A stretch of DNA of 64,000 nt from Bacillus ndiopicus (GTDB lineage: Bacteria > Bacillota > Bacilli > Bacillales_A > Planococcaceae). The notes below the pieces were generated by a model. It saw only the letters and a list, made by a program, of their open reading frames with translations, was not told the origin of the DNA and made no database searches. Numbering within the stretch: the first letter of the stretch is position 1; each line of letters starts with the position of its first letter. The stretch lies in assembly GCF_000612805.1 (NCBI RefSeq), contig NZ_HG964404.1, forward strand, positions 335,091-399,090, read 5' to 3'. Positions 17,195 through 25,856 of this stretch are shown here, one piece after another. The position numbers were made by a program, and so were the translations under genes.

Positions 17195-17299
17195 ATGAAA
17201 ACTAAACTTTTATCGATTGCAATAATCCTTATTGGCTTAGCCACTGGTGCTCTAGGCTACTACCTGTTCATTAAAGTATTTATTCCAAAAATGATGTAA
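17195..17299 (+). CDS. 34-residue single-span membrane peptide
   Basis: ATG with GAGGGGG eight bases upstream opens a small ORF: a lysine-containing N-terminus (MKTKLL) followed by a hydrophobic helix (SIAIILIGLATGALGYYLF) and a short charged tail. It has its own hairpin terminator at 17322-17360, so it is probably a real small-protein gene. No family recognised. Confidence 0.6.
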   Translation: MKTKLLSIAIILIGLATGALGYYLFIKVFIPKMM

Positions 17300-17321
17300 G
17301 CTGAATCTAAGAAATAAAAAG

Positions 17322-17360
17322 AAAAATGTTAGACCGAAATACAATTGGTCTAACATTTTT
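17322..17360 (+). terminator. Terminator after the small membrane peptide gene
   Basis: Bases 17322-17335 pair perfectly with 17347-17360 (AAAAATGTTAGACC arm), and the right arm ends in a T-run. It begins 23 bases after the stop. Confidence 0.75.
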
Positions 17361-17461
17361 TAATTTAGGAAGAGATATTTAATTCAGTGAAGCTGAAAAA
17401 GTATTATCTATTTTCGTTATTTTTCGAAATAACTGTGCTCCGTCTCAGCCTCCGTTTTTGC

Positions 17462-18259
17462 TTATAAAGATTGCTTCTTCTCAATCACACCATAATGAAA
17501 TTTAGCTGTCTGACGAGCAAAGCGCTTAAAGTCATATTGCTCAAAATAAGGCGATTGATAATGCGCCTTTAAAACAACCCGCTTTTTCGCAACACGCAGC
17601 GCCTCTTGCACCCACTCTGCTGTTAATGCTAAATGACTACCAGCATGACGCAATGCTTCAAAATTATTCGCTTCCTCAATCGTTTCTTCAAACATCGGGT
17701 CCATATAGACAACATCAAACGAATCGGCTGGCTGCTGACGTAAAAATTCAACTGCCTCCGTATGCAGCACCTCAATTTGTCGCATACACGCTGTCAAAGG
17801 CAATTTTGTCGTATCATATGTTTGCATACCATGCTTTACTAGAAAAGCAATATTGCGATTTGCTTCAAGCCCAACAACTCTGCCCTGCTCCCCTACCGCA
17901 AAGGCCGCAAGCATACTATCCGCCCCCATACCAAGTGTGCAATCTAAAAAGGAATCCCCTTTTGCTAACTGACACACCTCTAGCATCGGCTCCATCTCAC
18001 CGCGTGCCACTCGCTTTAAACGAAAAGCCGCCGAGTTTGGATGAAAAAAGAAAGGCGCATTCGCACCTTTCGGATAATACTCATAACGATTTTTACCTGC
18101 CACAATTACATTTGCCTGTAGCTCTTGCCTGATTGCAACAACTGAGCGCTTTTGACGTGGAACAAATTCAATTTGCAGTGTCTCACATACAAATCGCGCT
18201 AATTCCTCAGATAATGCATCTGGTCGTCCTGCTGTCGTAACAACCGTTAGTCCGCACAT
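17462..18259 (-). CDS. Class I SAM-dependent methyltransferase, YpiP/RsmJ-like
   Basis: A 265-residue protein. After an N-terminal region with VVAIRQELQANVIVAGKNRY comes a Rossmann methyltransferase: FLDCTLGMGADSMLAAFAVG (SAM motif I), VVGLEANRNIAFLV (motif II) and VVYMDPMFEE (motif IV). The MDPMFE motif and LGMGADSMLAA loop resemble the RsmJ/YpiP group. It probably methylates a nucleic acid base; the substrate is not determined. It begins inside the 3' end of the bacilliredoxin gene (13-base overlap), so the two are coupled. Confidence 0.7.
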   Translation of the reverse strand: MCGLTVVTTAGRPDALSEELARFVCETLQIEFVPRQKRSVVAIRQELQANVIVAGKNRYEYYPKGANAPFFFHPNSAAFRLKRVARGEMEPMLEVCQLAKGDSFLDCTLGMGADSMLAAFAVGEQGRVVGLEANRNIAFLVKHGMQTYDTTKLPLTACMRQIEVLHTEAVEFLRQQPADSFDVVYMDPMFEETIEEANNFEALRHAGSHLALTAEWVQEALRVAKKRVVLKAHYQSPYFEQYDFKRFARQTAKFHYGVIEKKQSL

Positions 18260-18681
18260 ACTTGCTTTAAAACGTCTGCCAAATGGTCGCGAATTTGCTC
18301 CATTGGGAAGCCTTCAATATTTTCACGCGGAATAAAATAAGCAAGCTGCCCATCTTTTAAGATCGCCATTGATGGAGAGCTCGGTGGCACCTCATCAAAA
18401 AACGCACGCATTGTAGCAGTCGCCTCTGGGTCCTGCCCTGCAAATACCGTTACTAGCTGATCTGGCTTCACCTCTGCAACCGCCTCACGCGCTGCTGGAC
18501 GCGCTAAGCCTGCCGCACAACCACACACAGAGTTAATCACAACAAGCGCTGTTCCCTTTTGCTCAGCCATAAATTCGTTTACTTCATCTGCTGTTGTTAA
18601 TTGTGCAAAACCTGCATCTACTAATTCTTGTCGCATTGGTTGTGTTACTTGCTTCATGTATTCGTCGTACGCGTTATTCAT
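18247..18681 (-). CDS. brxA: Bacilliredoxin BrxA/BrxB (YphP/YqiW) family
   Basis: A 144-residue thioredoxin-fold protein with the characteristic CGC active site in VVINSVCGCAAGLARPA. The family removes bacillithiol from S-bacillithiolated proteins during disulfide stress. The ATG at 18681 has AAGG eight bases upstream; the ATG six codons earlier is less well placed. It is followed by an overlapping methyltransferase gene and preceded by a clear promoter. The choice of brxA over the paralogue brxB is uncertain. Confidence 0.85.
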   Translation of the reverse strand: MNNAYDEYMKQVTQPMRQELVDAGFAQLTTADEVNEFMAEQKGTALVVINSVCGCAAGLARPAAREAVAEVKPDQLVTVFAGQDPEATATMRAFFDEVPPSSPSMAILKDGQLAYFIPRENIEGFPMEQIRDHLADVLKQVCAD

Positions 18682-18716
18682 GTTTTTACCTTCTTTCATT
18701 TATATTCACGAAGCCT

Positions 18717-18745
18717 ATTATATCAATGTTTTTCGGTAGTGTAAA
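18717..18745 (-). promoter_or_regulatory. Sigma-A promoter of the bacilliredoxin gene
   Basis: Read on the minus strand, TTTACA (18745-18740) and a perfect TATAAT (18722-18717) are separated by 17 bases, about 36 bases upstream of the start codon. Confidence 0.7.
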
Positions 18746-18885
18746 AGAGTTTGACTTTCATTTATTTTCGGGGAAGTTCGGGATTTTTGTGACTTTTTCG
18801 TTACTTTTTTAGTTTTTCTAAAATTGATTTTTGAAAAAACGCAACGGATGTGTTTTTACTATCCTTCTAAATTGACTTACAAAAT

Positions 18886-18938
18886 AAAAAAGCTTAAGAA
18901 AATGTAGGTATTAACCCAATTTCCTTTCAGCTTTTTTA
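18886..18938. terminator. Probable terminator of the lipoprotein gene
   Basis: An AAAAAAGCT arm near 18886-18894 pairs with AGCTTTTTT near 18929-18937, with further A/T pairing inside. It begins just after the minus-strand stop at 18942. Confidence 0.5.
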
Positions 18939-18941
18939 TTA

Positions 18942-19457
18942 TTACTTTGGATAAACAACTGTATTGTAGATTTCTCCACTTTCCACGTCTTTATATTGAA
19001 TAGTTACTTGATATGAATCTGTGCCACTCAAAAGTTGGTAGTACATCCCCCCTGCTGCGAGTGCCATTGAAGTCATTTCAGCAAAGCCCCCATTAAAATT
19101 TTCCTGTTCTACAGTTAGTGTAAATTCAGAATACTTTTTGTTGTGGTCTATCTTTTTGATCACTGGGAATTTGTCAGTATTACTAAGGGTTTCAATTGTT
19201 ATTAATATGCCTTCTTCTATTTCTTTCTTCATCTCTTTTTGCTTTGCTTTGGACATGTTGAATATTAATGAGCCATCGTCCTTTTCTGTGATTTCACTAA
19301 TGCCATCTTTTTTACCATTCGCAATTACATTGTCTATAAATTCCATATCTACATATTCCAAATCTAAGAAAGAGGCAGGAATTTTTATTTCCACATTTTG
19401 ATTACATGCGACTAATATAAATGATAGTATGAATAGAACTGGTAATAATTTTTTCAT
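18942..19457 (-). CDS. Putative lipoprotein
   Basis: A 171-residue exported protein: the signal sequence MKKLLPVLFILSFILVAC ends in a lipobox whose Cys18 would be diacylglyceryl-modified and anchored to the membrane. The mature part is charged and beta-rich, with no recognised domain; GGFAEMTSMALAAGG is its only small-residue stretch. GGGAGG precedes the ATG, and a hairpin follows the stop. Function unknown. Confidence 0.75.
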   Translation of the reverse strand: MKKLLPVLFILSFILVACNQNVEIKIPASFLDLEYVDMEFIDNVIANGKKDGISEITEKDDGSLIFNMSKAKQKEMKKEIEEGILITIETLSNTDKFPVIKKIDHNKKYSEFTLTVEQENFNGGFAEMTSMALAAGGMYYQLLSGTDSYQVTIQYKDVESGEIYNTVVYPK

Positions 19458-19773
19458 AAAATTTCCCTCCCTAACCTCTACTATACATGGATGGAATTTG
19501 GATATCCATAATTATTTTTTGCAGGCTAAAAAGCAGCTATTTTTATTAGTGTGGGATTGTAATATATAACCCCAACAAGCAATCTGTTATCATTTTTCTA
19601 TCTCCTAAATCTATTAGTCATTAATTGCTTGCTGTTACCAAATTTAATTTTTGCATCGATACTTTCTCAAAATTCTATTACAGCTTGGGTATAGTTCATA
19701 AAACCTCTCTTTTCTTCTACTAGATTCAACAAAGAGAAAATATATCTTTATTTAAGAAAGTATAATCAGAAAA

Positions 19774-19830
19774 TCAAGCATTCAATTCCGTAATAGCAGG
19801 GATACTAACTTTTTTTATATTGGTTATTTC
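19774..19830 (-). pseudogene. Orphan 3' tail of an SDR gene
   Basis: On the minus strand this encodes a VSIPAITELNA-stop ending, nearly the same as the INIPAITDLNA-stop end of the SDR at 21051. The DNA of 19771-19812 and 21048-21088 is clearly related over about 40 bases, including the sequence just past the stop. No body of the gene remains upstream, so this is the scar of a lost paralogue or of a local duplication. Confidence 0.6.
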
Positions 19831-19956
19831 TATTTTTCACCAATCTATATTCTTCTTAAAAACACTAAAAAAATCTTAGAATATATATTTTTTCTCTGAT
19901 GACAACAATAGGTATTATTGATATATTAATTACAAACATAGAAAGGAGGTATTAAT

Positions 19957-20316
19957 ATGAAGGTTCTTTCAACTACATCACTGATTGCCAGTATTATTTT
20001 TTTTATTATGGGCTTTTATAGATTAGTATTCTATTCTAACCCTGGATTTGCATCCTCTGAATCTAGACATCTTGAATCTACGGGCCATGTTTCTTTCAAT
20101 GCTTGGGTAGGTGGAGATGCTTTTAATTACATAATTAATGCTGCTCAAGCAACTGCATATTTTGTATTATTTGGTGTTTTTTATATAACATTTGTGTTAA
20201 TTAAAATTGGCGTAAAATTGCAAAATACTGCGGACTCTAGCTTTAACTCCTACTCTAATAGAAATGTTAATTTTGATGATAAAGAAAATAATTTTGAAGA
20301 TATGAACAAATGGTAA
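19957..20316 (+). CDS. Small integral membrane protein, two spans
   Basis: A 119-residue protein with an N-terminal span (SLIASIIFFIMGFYRLVFY), an exposed loop, a second span (ATAYFVLFGVFYITFVLIKI), and an Asn/Asp-rich C-terminal tail that is probably cytoplasmic. GAAAGGAGG is well placed before the ATG. No family recognised. It is flanked by a hairpin terminator at 20399-20434 and stands alone. Confidence 0.65.
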   Translation: MKVLSTTSLIASIIFFIMGFYRLVFYSNPGFASSESRHLESTGHVSFNAWVGGDAFNYIINAAQATAYFVLFGVFYITFVLIKIGVKLQNTADSSFNSYSNRNVNFDDKENNFEDMNKW

Positions 20317-20398
20317 ATAACATCATTTTGTGAATAAAGCAATTAACACTTATTTATTAACTACAAAGAATAATAAATAAATTTGATATTTTCCTTTG

Positions 20399-20434
20399 AA
20401 CCAGTACCATAATATTTATGGCTCTGGTTTTTTG
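20399..20434 (+). terminator. Intrinsic terminator
   Basis: AACCAG/CTGGTT outer arms and CCATAA/TTATGG inner arms, followed by a T-run, about 80 bases after the membrane protein stop. Confidence 0.65.
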
Positions 20435-20716
20435 GAATATCGGAAATTATTTTCAAATTCCCACATACTGCACATAATAGTTCAGCTATATTCTTACTTC
20501 TTCTTTACATTGGGTGCATCTTCTCCCATAATCCTTGCTAAATTCAAAATTGTAAAAATTACATTTACTCATCATTTTCCAATATTGAGTTGTTATCATG
20601 TGCAATATTTTGATAGCTCTCTAAGTGTTAAAAAATCTTAACAAACAACCAATTCATCTCTTTATATGTTAATATCCCTAATAAGGTTGAGCATGGAAAT
20701 TAAAGGGGGGATTTAC

Positions 20717-20893
20717 ATGAATAAAATAGTTTGTCCTAATTGCAACTCTCCTGTTTACTTTGAGAATATACTTGAATTATTCAATGGCGATGTTCGTTGT
20801 GCAGCCTGCTTAGTTTCTTTTAAGATTGATCAGCAGCCACACGAAGAATTAATTGAAGAATTTGTAAAACTAAAAAATCTAAAAAGACCATAA
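20717..20893 (+). CDS. 58-residue zinc-ribbon protein
   Basis: The start ATG at 20717 has AAAGGGGGG seven bases upstream; the longer frame begins in non-coding-like sequence. The first half carries CPNCNSP and CAAC, two knuckles of a zinc ribbon, and the C-terminus is a charged helix (EELIEEFVKLKNLK). It resembles small zinc-ribbon proteins of bacilli whose role is not known. Confidence 0.65.
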   Translation: MNKIVCPNCNSPVYFENILELFNGDVRCAACLVSFKIDQQPHEELIEEFVKLKNLKRP

Positions 20894-21050
20894 AATAAAT
20901 AGTGCTCAACCTTTGCAAATCATTCGTTATCTCAATGTTTTTCTTACTTTATAACCTTCTTTTAGATTTTTTCCGGGCATAATTATCATAATTTGCAGAT
21001 TATCAAGGAATTTCCTTTAAAAATTTTAGTTAACACACATCTTAAAAAAA

Positions 21051-21773
21051 TCAAGCATTTAAATCCGTAATAGCAGGGATATTAATCTCCTTCACACATG
21101 AAACCGAAGATAAATTTAGCACACATTGAACAATAGCTACGATATCCTGCACAGGAATACGTGTCCCCTCATATAAATGAATGGCCTTTTCTGCTCCTTC
21201 TTCATATGGTACTTCAGCAGCAAGCTCTCCTGGGTTAATGCATGTTACAGGAATGCCGTCTTTTCTTAAATGTTCACGTAAAGCATTTGCAATTCCACGT
21301 AAGCCAAATTTCGATGTGACAAAGGAAACTTGCGCATTGTTCGTATGATCTAAACCTGCTGTTGAACCGATTAATATAATTTTTGCATTTTTGGCTTGTC
21401 TTAAATTAGGTAAAAGCGCCTGAATATACGTAATGGTAGAGGTTAGATTTATATTGATTAGATTTGCAATATCTACAATTTCATCCTGATCAAAGGTATA
21501 ATCATCCTCGAAACCGCGCTTTTCCCATACCCCAACATTATAAATTAGTACATCGAGGGCAATATCCTTGAGTGCTTCTTTTAAATCCGATATCTGTTGC
21601 TGGCTGGATAAATCAATTGGCAGCCATTTGCGATGGACACCATCATTTATATCTAAACTTTTTGGCCGAGTTCGCGAAACCACCCATACAGTATCCCCCT
21701 TAATCGGTAATCCTTTTACAAATGCATCCCCAAGCCCTTGACTTGCACCAAAAATAATATAATTTTTACTCAC
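21051..21773 (-). CDS. Short-chain dehydrogenase/reductase lacking the catalytic Tyr
   Basis: About 240 residues of SDR fold: NAD(P) loop FGASQGLG near the N-terminus, NVGVWEKRG (the NAG region), catalytic-type Ser in ILIGSTAGLD, and SFVTSKFGLRG where YxxxK is expected. The Lys is kept, but the Tyr is Phe (TTT codon). It is therefore either a non-catalytic sensor-type SDR or one with altered chemistry. GTG at 21773 is chosen because GGAGG lies eight bases upstream, inside the longer TTG-started frame. A duplicate of its 3' tail is at 19774. Confidence 0.8.
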   Translation of the reverse strand: MSKNYIIFGASQGLGDAFVKGLPIKGDTVWVVSRTRPKSLDINDGVHRKWLPIDLSSQQQISDLKEALKDIALDVLIYNVGVWEKRGFEDDYTFDQDEIVDIANLININLTSTITYIQALLPNLRQAKNAKIILIGSTAGLDHTNNAQVSFVTSKFGLRGIANALREHLRKDGIPVTCINPGELAAEVPYEEGAEKAIHLYEGTRIPVQDIVAIVQCVLNLSSVSCVKEINIPAITDLNA

Positions 21774-21976
21774 ACCATTGTCCTCCAATTACCTATCATT
21801 TCGATTAAATAAAGTATTTAAATCTATTATATTGATAATTTTATTATTTCACTTCATCCCATTGACTGAAATTAATCACATTTTAGGAAGCTCATTGATG
21901 GACTTTTAGTGAACAAAAGGATAGTACACTTTGGGTCAAAGGTTGCAAAAGGCTACCATTTATACAAAATAAAAAA

Positions 21977-21995
21977 CTCTTGAATTAATCAAGAG
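21977..21995 (-). terminator. Terminator of the DUF4177 gene
   Basis: CTCTTGA/TCAAGAG hairpin with a 5-base loop, followed on the minus strand by a T-run, downstream of the stop at 22012. Confidence 0.65.
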
Positions 21996-22011
21996 CAGGA
22001 TGTTTCTTTTG

Positions 22012-22206
22012 CTATTCAATTAGACGCTTAAAAATGAATACAGCCTTACTCGCGTCATTACCACTATAATCCGTAATTACATTACTCACCAATTCCCAAC
22101 CTTGCAAACCTAAATTCGTAAGCTCCATTTCTAAATCTTGTGTTTTAGAAGCTAGGCTATACGAACCCCACACGAATGTTTTATATTCCCAATATGTCCG
22201 TTTCAT
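22012..22206 (-). CDS. DUF4177-family small protein
   Basis: A 64-residue protein: YWEYKTFVWG at the N-terminus, LGLQGWELVSNVIT in the middle and AVFIFKRLIE at the end, the standard layout of DUF4177 (a single small alpha/beta module of unknown function). ATG at 22206 has GGGGGAG five bases upstream; the extension to 22266 would add a hydrophobic run without a ribosome binding site. It has its own terminator at 21977-21995. Confidence 0.75.
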   Translation of the reverse strand: MKRTYWEYKTFVWGSYSLASKTQDLEMELTNLGLQGWELVSNVITDYSGNDASKAVFIFKRLIE

Positions 22207-22343
22207 AGTATCTCCCCCAAAGTATATTATAAATATACCTACGACTAGAGAACATAATAGTTTCAAAAATCTTCTCTATGATACTTAATTTGCATTCTAT
22301 TCACTTACTTACCTGCATAAATTTAGAGGATAAAGTCTGTGCT

Positions 22344-22595
22344 TTACTTTCTTTTATTTTTTCCAACTTTCTCGTTACCACGCTTAAAATTACCCGTAAT
22401 TTTGGCCAATAATAACTGTACTGCTGTTACATTATCCTCAGCCTCTTTAATCCTTGCTATAAGGCGCTCAGCCTCTTTTTCCTTTACAATTTTAATTTGT
22501 TTCCCTTCATACTGTATGACAACCGTTCCTTTTTTCGTTATTTGATAAGTAAACGGTTCTTCGCTTAATCTGTTTCGTTTATCGATTTCGCTCAT
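22344..22595 (-). CDS. Small hypothetical cytosolic protein
   Basis: An 83-residue basic protein: a beta-type N-terminus (FTYQITKKGTVVIQYEGKQI) and a long helix (VKEKEAERLIARIKEAEDN), with a Lys/Arg-rich C-terminus (KRGNEKVGKNKRK). ATG at 22595 follows GGGGGTG. The family is not recognised. The strand-then-helix pattern and basic tail would suit a nucleic-acid- or ribosome-associated protein, but nothing in the sequence proves it. Confidence 0.55.
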   Translation of the reverse strand: MSEIDKRNRLSEEPFTYQITKKGTVVIQYEGKQIKIVKEKEAERLIARIKEAEDNVTAVQLLLAKITGNFKRGNEKVGKNKRK

Positions 22596-22773
22596 TACAC
22601 CCACCCCCAGTTTCAAACAGTATATTCAAAAAAATATGCTAGTTCAATTGATTACTTTGTAGATAGCTTATAATTGCCTTCTAAAAACTCCAGTTTCATC
22701 AAAATCACTCGTAATATTCCAAAATAAATAGTGCATTTAATTCAGAATATTGGTATACTTTTCCTTAGTAAAA

Positions 22774-22862
22774 AAAGGAGGTACTAGTCCAATGGTAAAA
22801 AAATAAACTGAGAAAATCTTATATTATTTTATAATGATTAGAATAAGCATGTAGATTTTCTC
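22774..22862 (+). promoter_or_regulatory. Possible leader: tiny ORF followed by an inverted repeat
   Basis: AAAAAAGGAGG (22775-22782 region) precedes an ATG at 22792 that opens a four-codon ORF (MVKK-stop). GAGAAAATCT at 22810-22819 pairs perfectly with 22853-22862, 38 bases before the start of the MBL gene. The arrangement resembles a translated leader with an attenuator-like stem, or else a decayed gene start. Confidence 0.3.
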
Positions 22863-22900
22863 TTTCCTAGAATGAATATCTAAAATAGAGGAGAAATAAC

Positions 22901-23749
22901 ATGTTAAATAAATTAAGCGATACAATTTACTATTTATCCAATCAAGATGATAAGGACAGACCTACATTGGGACTTGTATGTGGTGACCAATTTAGTCTAA
23001 TTATAGATGCTGGCAATTCAACACAGCATGCTAAGGAATTTTTGCTAGAAATCGAGAAACTAGATGTACCACCTATTAAATATTTGGTTATTACACATGC
23101 GCATTGGGATCACATCCTTGGCATGAATGAATTTAATGCAACTGTTATCGTGAATAGTCAAACGAATGAAATCTTAAAGGAATGGCAAAGCTATAAGTTT
23201 GATGACCGTTCATTGCAAAATTATGTGGATAGGAATCAGATAAGCGCTAAGTGTATGGAGATTATACAAGCTGAAATTCCCAACAGAGACAGTTTTAAAT
23301 TGGGTTCTCCAGATATAATTTTTGAAAATACATTAACTATCGATTTAGGTAATAAAGTTTGCATAATTGAAAGAATCCACAGTACGCATACAGACGATTC
23401 TACAATTATTTATATTCCAGATGAAAAAGTTGTATTTTTAGGGGATTCTGCTTATTGCACAACTACAAATTCTCTATTCCATTTCAAGCAAGCGTTGTTA
23501 TTGCCTATGATTAACGACATTAAAAAATATGATGCTGAAATGTTCTTACTTGGGCATGAATCCATCTGTGATTCTAATGAAATGAATATTTACTGGGAAG
23601 AGTTAACAACAACAAATCGCGTTGTAACGTCCGCTTCATTAGAAGATGCGATTGATTGCTTTAAGGCAGAAAATAAAAGAGAACCGAATGATAATGAATT
23701 ATTTTTCTTAAAAGCATTCGTTAATGACCGTATAATTCAATCAAAATAA
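22901..23749 (+). CDS. MBL-fold metallo-hydrolase
   Basis: A 282-residue metallo-beta-lactamase-fold hydrolase with the zinc motif THAHWDHILGM (HxHxDH) near residue 66, a STHTDD third-ligand loop, the bridging Asp in VFLGDSAY, and LGHES near the C-terminus. All metal ligands are present, so it should be active; the substrate is unknown. AGGAG lies before the ATG. The gene tail and terminator are duplicated at 26640-26709. A tiny leader ORF and inverted repeat lie upstream. Confidence 0.8.
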   Translation: MLNKLSDTIYYLSNQDDKDRPTLGLVCGDQFSLIIDAGNSTQHAKEFLLEIEKLDVPPIKYLVITHAHWDHILGMNEFNATVIVNSQTNEILKEWQSYKFDDRSLQNYVDRNQISAKCMEIIQAEIPNRDSFKLGSPDIIFENTLTIDLGNKVCIIERIHSTHTDDSTIIYIPDEKVVFLGDSAYCTTTNSLFHFKQALLLPMINDIKKYDAEMFLLGHESICDSNEMNIYWEELTTTNRVVTSASLEDAIDCFKAENKREPNDNELFFLKAFVNDRIIQSK

Positions 23750-23792
23750 TTTTTAGCCATGTCATGTCAAATTTATATGGCGTGGCTTATTT
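23723..23792 (+). repeat. MBL gene 3' end plus terminator (duplicated copy 1)
   Basis: About 70 bases covering the last codons of the MBL gene and its GCCATG/CGTGGC stem. They match 26640-26709 closely, including beyond the stop. Confidence 0.7.
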
Positions 23793-24049
23793 ATTCTATT
23801 GTTGCCCCTAAGCTCCATGGTTCTTTAATTGGACACTAGTTAATTCACAAATAAATCGCCCATCTCTGGTCGCTATTACCAAAACTCAACAGAATAAAAT
23901 GTAAGAGCAAGGCTTTTTCGATAAACCTATACTATCTAGGTTTTATCCCTCGTCAACGAACAGTAATTTTTTTGCACAAAGGTGAAATGCTAATATTTAT
24001 TGTATAAAAAGTAGCGCTTTAGGTACAAAAACATGATAGCTCACCTTAA

Positions 24050-24157
24050 GGCTTGAGAAAAGTAAAAGAAGAGGTAGATAAAAGCACAATTGAGGCTAGT
24101 ACGATGTTCTCACAGCGCTTTGTAGAATATGAAGTACCTAGCTTGTGGTTGGTTTAG
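24050..24157 (+). pseudogene. Coding-like remnant of unknown gene
   Basis: An open stretch between TAA (24047) and TAG (24155) encodes VKEEVDKSTIEASTMFSQRF and then VEYEVPSLWLV. The composition is protein-like, but there is no start or ribosome binding site. It is probably the 3' end of a lost gene. Confidence 0.3.
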
Positions 24158-24176
24158 AGAAGAAAGGAGAGATACT

Positions 24177-24755
24177 TTGAAGAAAGCCAAAAAGATAGTA
24201 TTATTTATAGCAATAGGGACGCTTATTTTATACCTTCTTATTTGTATTGTATGTATGGTTTCATATAATCATATTTTGAAAACCCTTATTCCAGTAGAAC
24301 AGGTGATATATAGCGGTATTCAAAGTACAGGCGGTATATCAGATGATCGTTTTATTGTATATCTTGATGATGAAAACATTGTATTTCGTAAAATTACCGA
24401 TGTGTATATTTCTCCCTCTGGAGTAGTTAAAATACCGACGATTGAATATGAGTACACTTATGTTCTAAATGATCCAGCTAAGTCTACTGTCCGCGAAAGA
24501 CGAAAGGATTATAGTCTTAGTGACAGAGTGAATGACATGATTTTTATTGCTAAAGATTATAGAATTGTCGGGGCAGAAAAGGGTGCGGCTGAATTCGAAG
24601 GATACTATTTTGGATATCGTAGAGAAGGAAACCCTATTGATAAAGTGAGTAAGTACGCTATGATACATGAGATTAATGAAGGATACCTTTTTTTATTTTA
24701 TGCAAAAGAAAATCCTGATTTCGATGAAACTGTATTTGATGTAATATATTTTTAA
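24177..24755 (+). CDS. Membrane-anchored hypothetical protein
   Basis: A 192-residue protein: TTG at 24177 with AGGAGA eight bases upstream, a basic N-terminus (KKAKK), one span (IVLFIAIGTLILYLLICIV), then an extracytoplasmic domain with ISDDRFIVYLDDENI and a C-terminal GYLFLFYAKENPDF. It is an N-in/C-out topology by the positive-inside rule. The family is not recognised. It converges with the secreted-protein gene at 24834, sharing the hairpin at 24763-24818. Confidence 0.6.
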   Translation: MKKAKKIVLFIAIGTLILYLLICIVCMVSYNHILKTLIPVEQVIYSGIQSTGGISDDRFIVYLDDENIVFRKITDVYISPSGVVKIPTIEYEYTYVLNDPAKSTVRERRKDYSLSDRVNDMIFIAKDYRIVGAEKGAAEFEGYYFGYRREGNPIDKVSKYAMIHEINEGYLFLFYAKENPDFDETVFDVIYF

Positions 24756-24762
24756 GTAAATA

Positions 24763-24818
24763 GGGCTGATGCCAGTTCATCAAACATCAATTCGTTTGAT
24801 TTAAGACAGCAACAGCCC
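24763..24818. terminator. Shared terminator of convergent genes
   Basis: GGGCTG/CAGCCC outer arms with an inner ATCAAAC/GTTTGAT pairing (24779-24785 with 24794-24800), followed by a T-run on the plus strand. Confidence 0.55.
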
Positions 24819-24833
24819 ATTTTTTTGTTTTGC

Positions 24834-25856
24834 CTATATACCAGGAATAGAGTAGAGTTCAGAATAAGAGTTCGTGTTGAATGAACCTTTTTTTGCAGTA
24901 CCTATATAGTATGAAATACCACCTACATAATAAGTCTGCTTATAACTGCCTGTAGCATAAAGTTGTACGGCATTTGGCGTGCTTGCATAATTTAGTGATT
25001 TCAAAGTATTGTTTCTGTTGATAGATACCTTGTCTGGAACGCCATTTTTAGTGGAGCTGGCCGTAAAGGTTTCTGCAAGTCCGAGTTGTTCGGTAGTCTG
25101 TACTTGGTCGAACCAAATTATCCCTCTATCAGCTACATAAGTGAAAACAAAGGTCTGTTGTGCAATATAATCAACCTTCAGCTCTTGTGTAGTTCCTTTA
25201 TCAAAGAAACTAGGGTGCTTTGACAAGACAAGAAAATCTGATATGGCAAATTTAAGATATTTTGCACCTAAAGTAAACTTTGCGATTGCTTCAACACTTT
25301 GTAAAAATGTATTTGAAGTATATGCGTTATCAGTCATTAAGACAAGAGTATTGTTATAGGCAAGTGGATTTGCAAAGCCACCCCAATTTTTAGAAACAGC
25401 ATAAATGTGAAATACATCATAGACTTTACCATTATAAGAACTAATTGCATTTACACCATAAACATTTATATAATTATTTCCAGACGGAACAGTTGGTTTA
25501 ATACCAAGAGTCGCAATCTGGTTATCCGACAGACGGACAACATGGTTCATATGATCAATTTCACTTTCTAAATCAGCAATATTATTTTCGATTGTAGTGG
25601 TATCTTCTCCTTTCTCACTTAATTGTTGTTGCTCACGATATAGTGTTTGAAGCTGAGTGAGAGTTTCCTCGAATAGTGCCTTCTCATCCTCTCCAGTTAG
25701 GGTGTCCACAGAAGCAATCGCTGGCTTATTGGCAAATAGATTTTCTATTGCTTCTCTCTCAATTTTGTTTGTGTTGTCTGCCCCCGTTGCAAAAGCTACA
25801 GTACTTATACTTAAAACCATTGAAAAAGATAGAATAATACTTAAAAATTTTTTCAT
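24834..25856 (-). CDS. Secreted protein of unknown function
   Basis: A 340-residue protein with a Sec signal peptide (MKKFLSIILSFSMVLSISTV, cleavage probably after AFA-T near residue 23). Residues about 55-105 form a charged coiled coil (LTQLQTLYREQQQLSEKGED). The rest is beta-rich and Tyr-rich (GSYKQTYYVGGISYYIGTA) and could be a surface or spore-associated domain. AAAGGAG precedes the ATG. No family recognised, no lipobox and no cell-wall anchor. Confidence 0.7.
   Translation of the reverse strand: MKKFLSIILSFSMVLSISTVAFATGADNTNKIEREAIENLFANKPAIASVDTLTGEDEKALFEETLTQLQTLYREQQQLSEKGEDTTTIENNIADLESEIDHMNHVVRLSDNQIATLGIKPTVPSGNNYINVYGVNAISSYNGKVYDVFHIYAVSKNWGGFANPLAYNNTLVLMTDNAYTSNTFLQSVEAIAKFTLGAKYLKFAISDFLVLSKHPSFFDKGTTQELKVDYIAQQTFVFTYVADRGIIWFDQVQTTEQLGLAETFTASSTKNGVPDKVSINRNNTLKSLNYASTPNAVQLYATGSYKQTYYVGGISYYIGTAKKGSFNTNSYSELYSIPGI

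Noticed and set aside
20396..20641. Plus-strand ORF of 81 codons
   Set aside because: It runs through the terminator hairpin at 20399-20434 and lacks a ribosome binding site.
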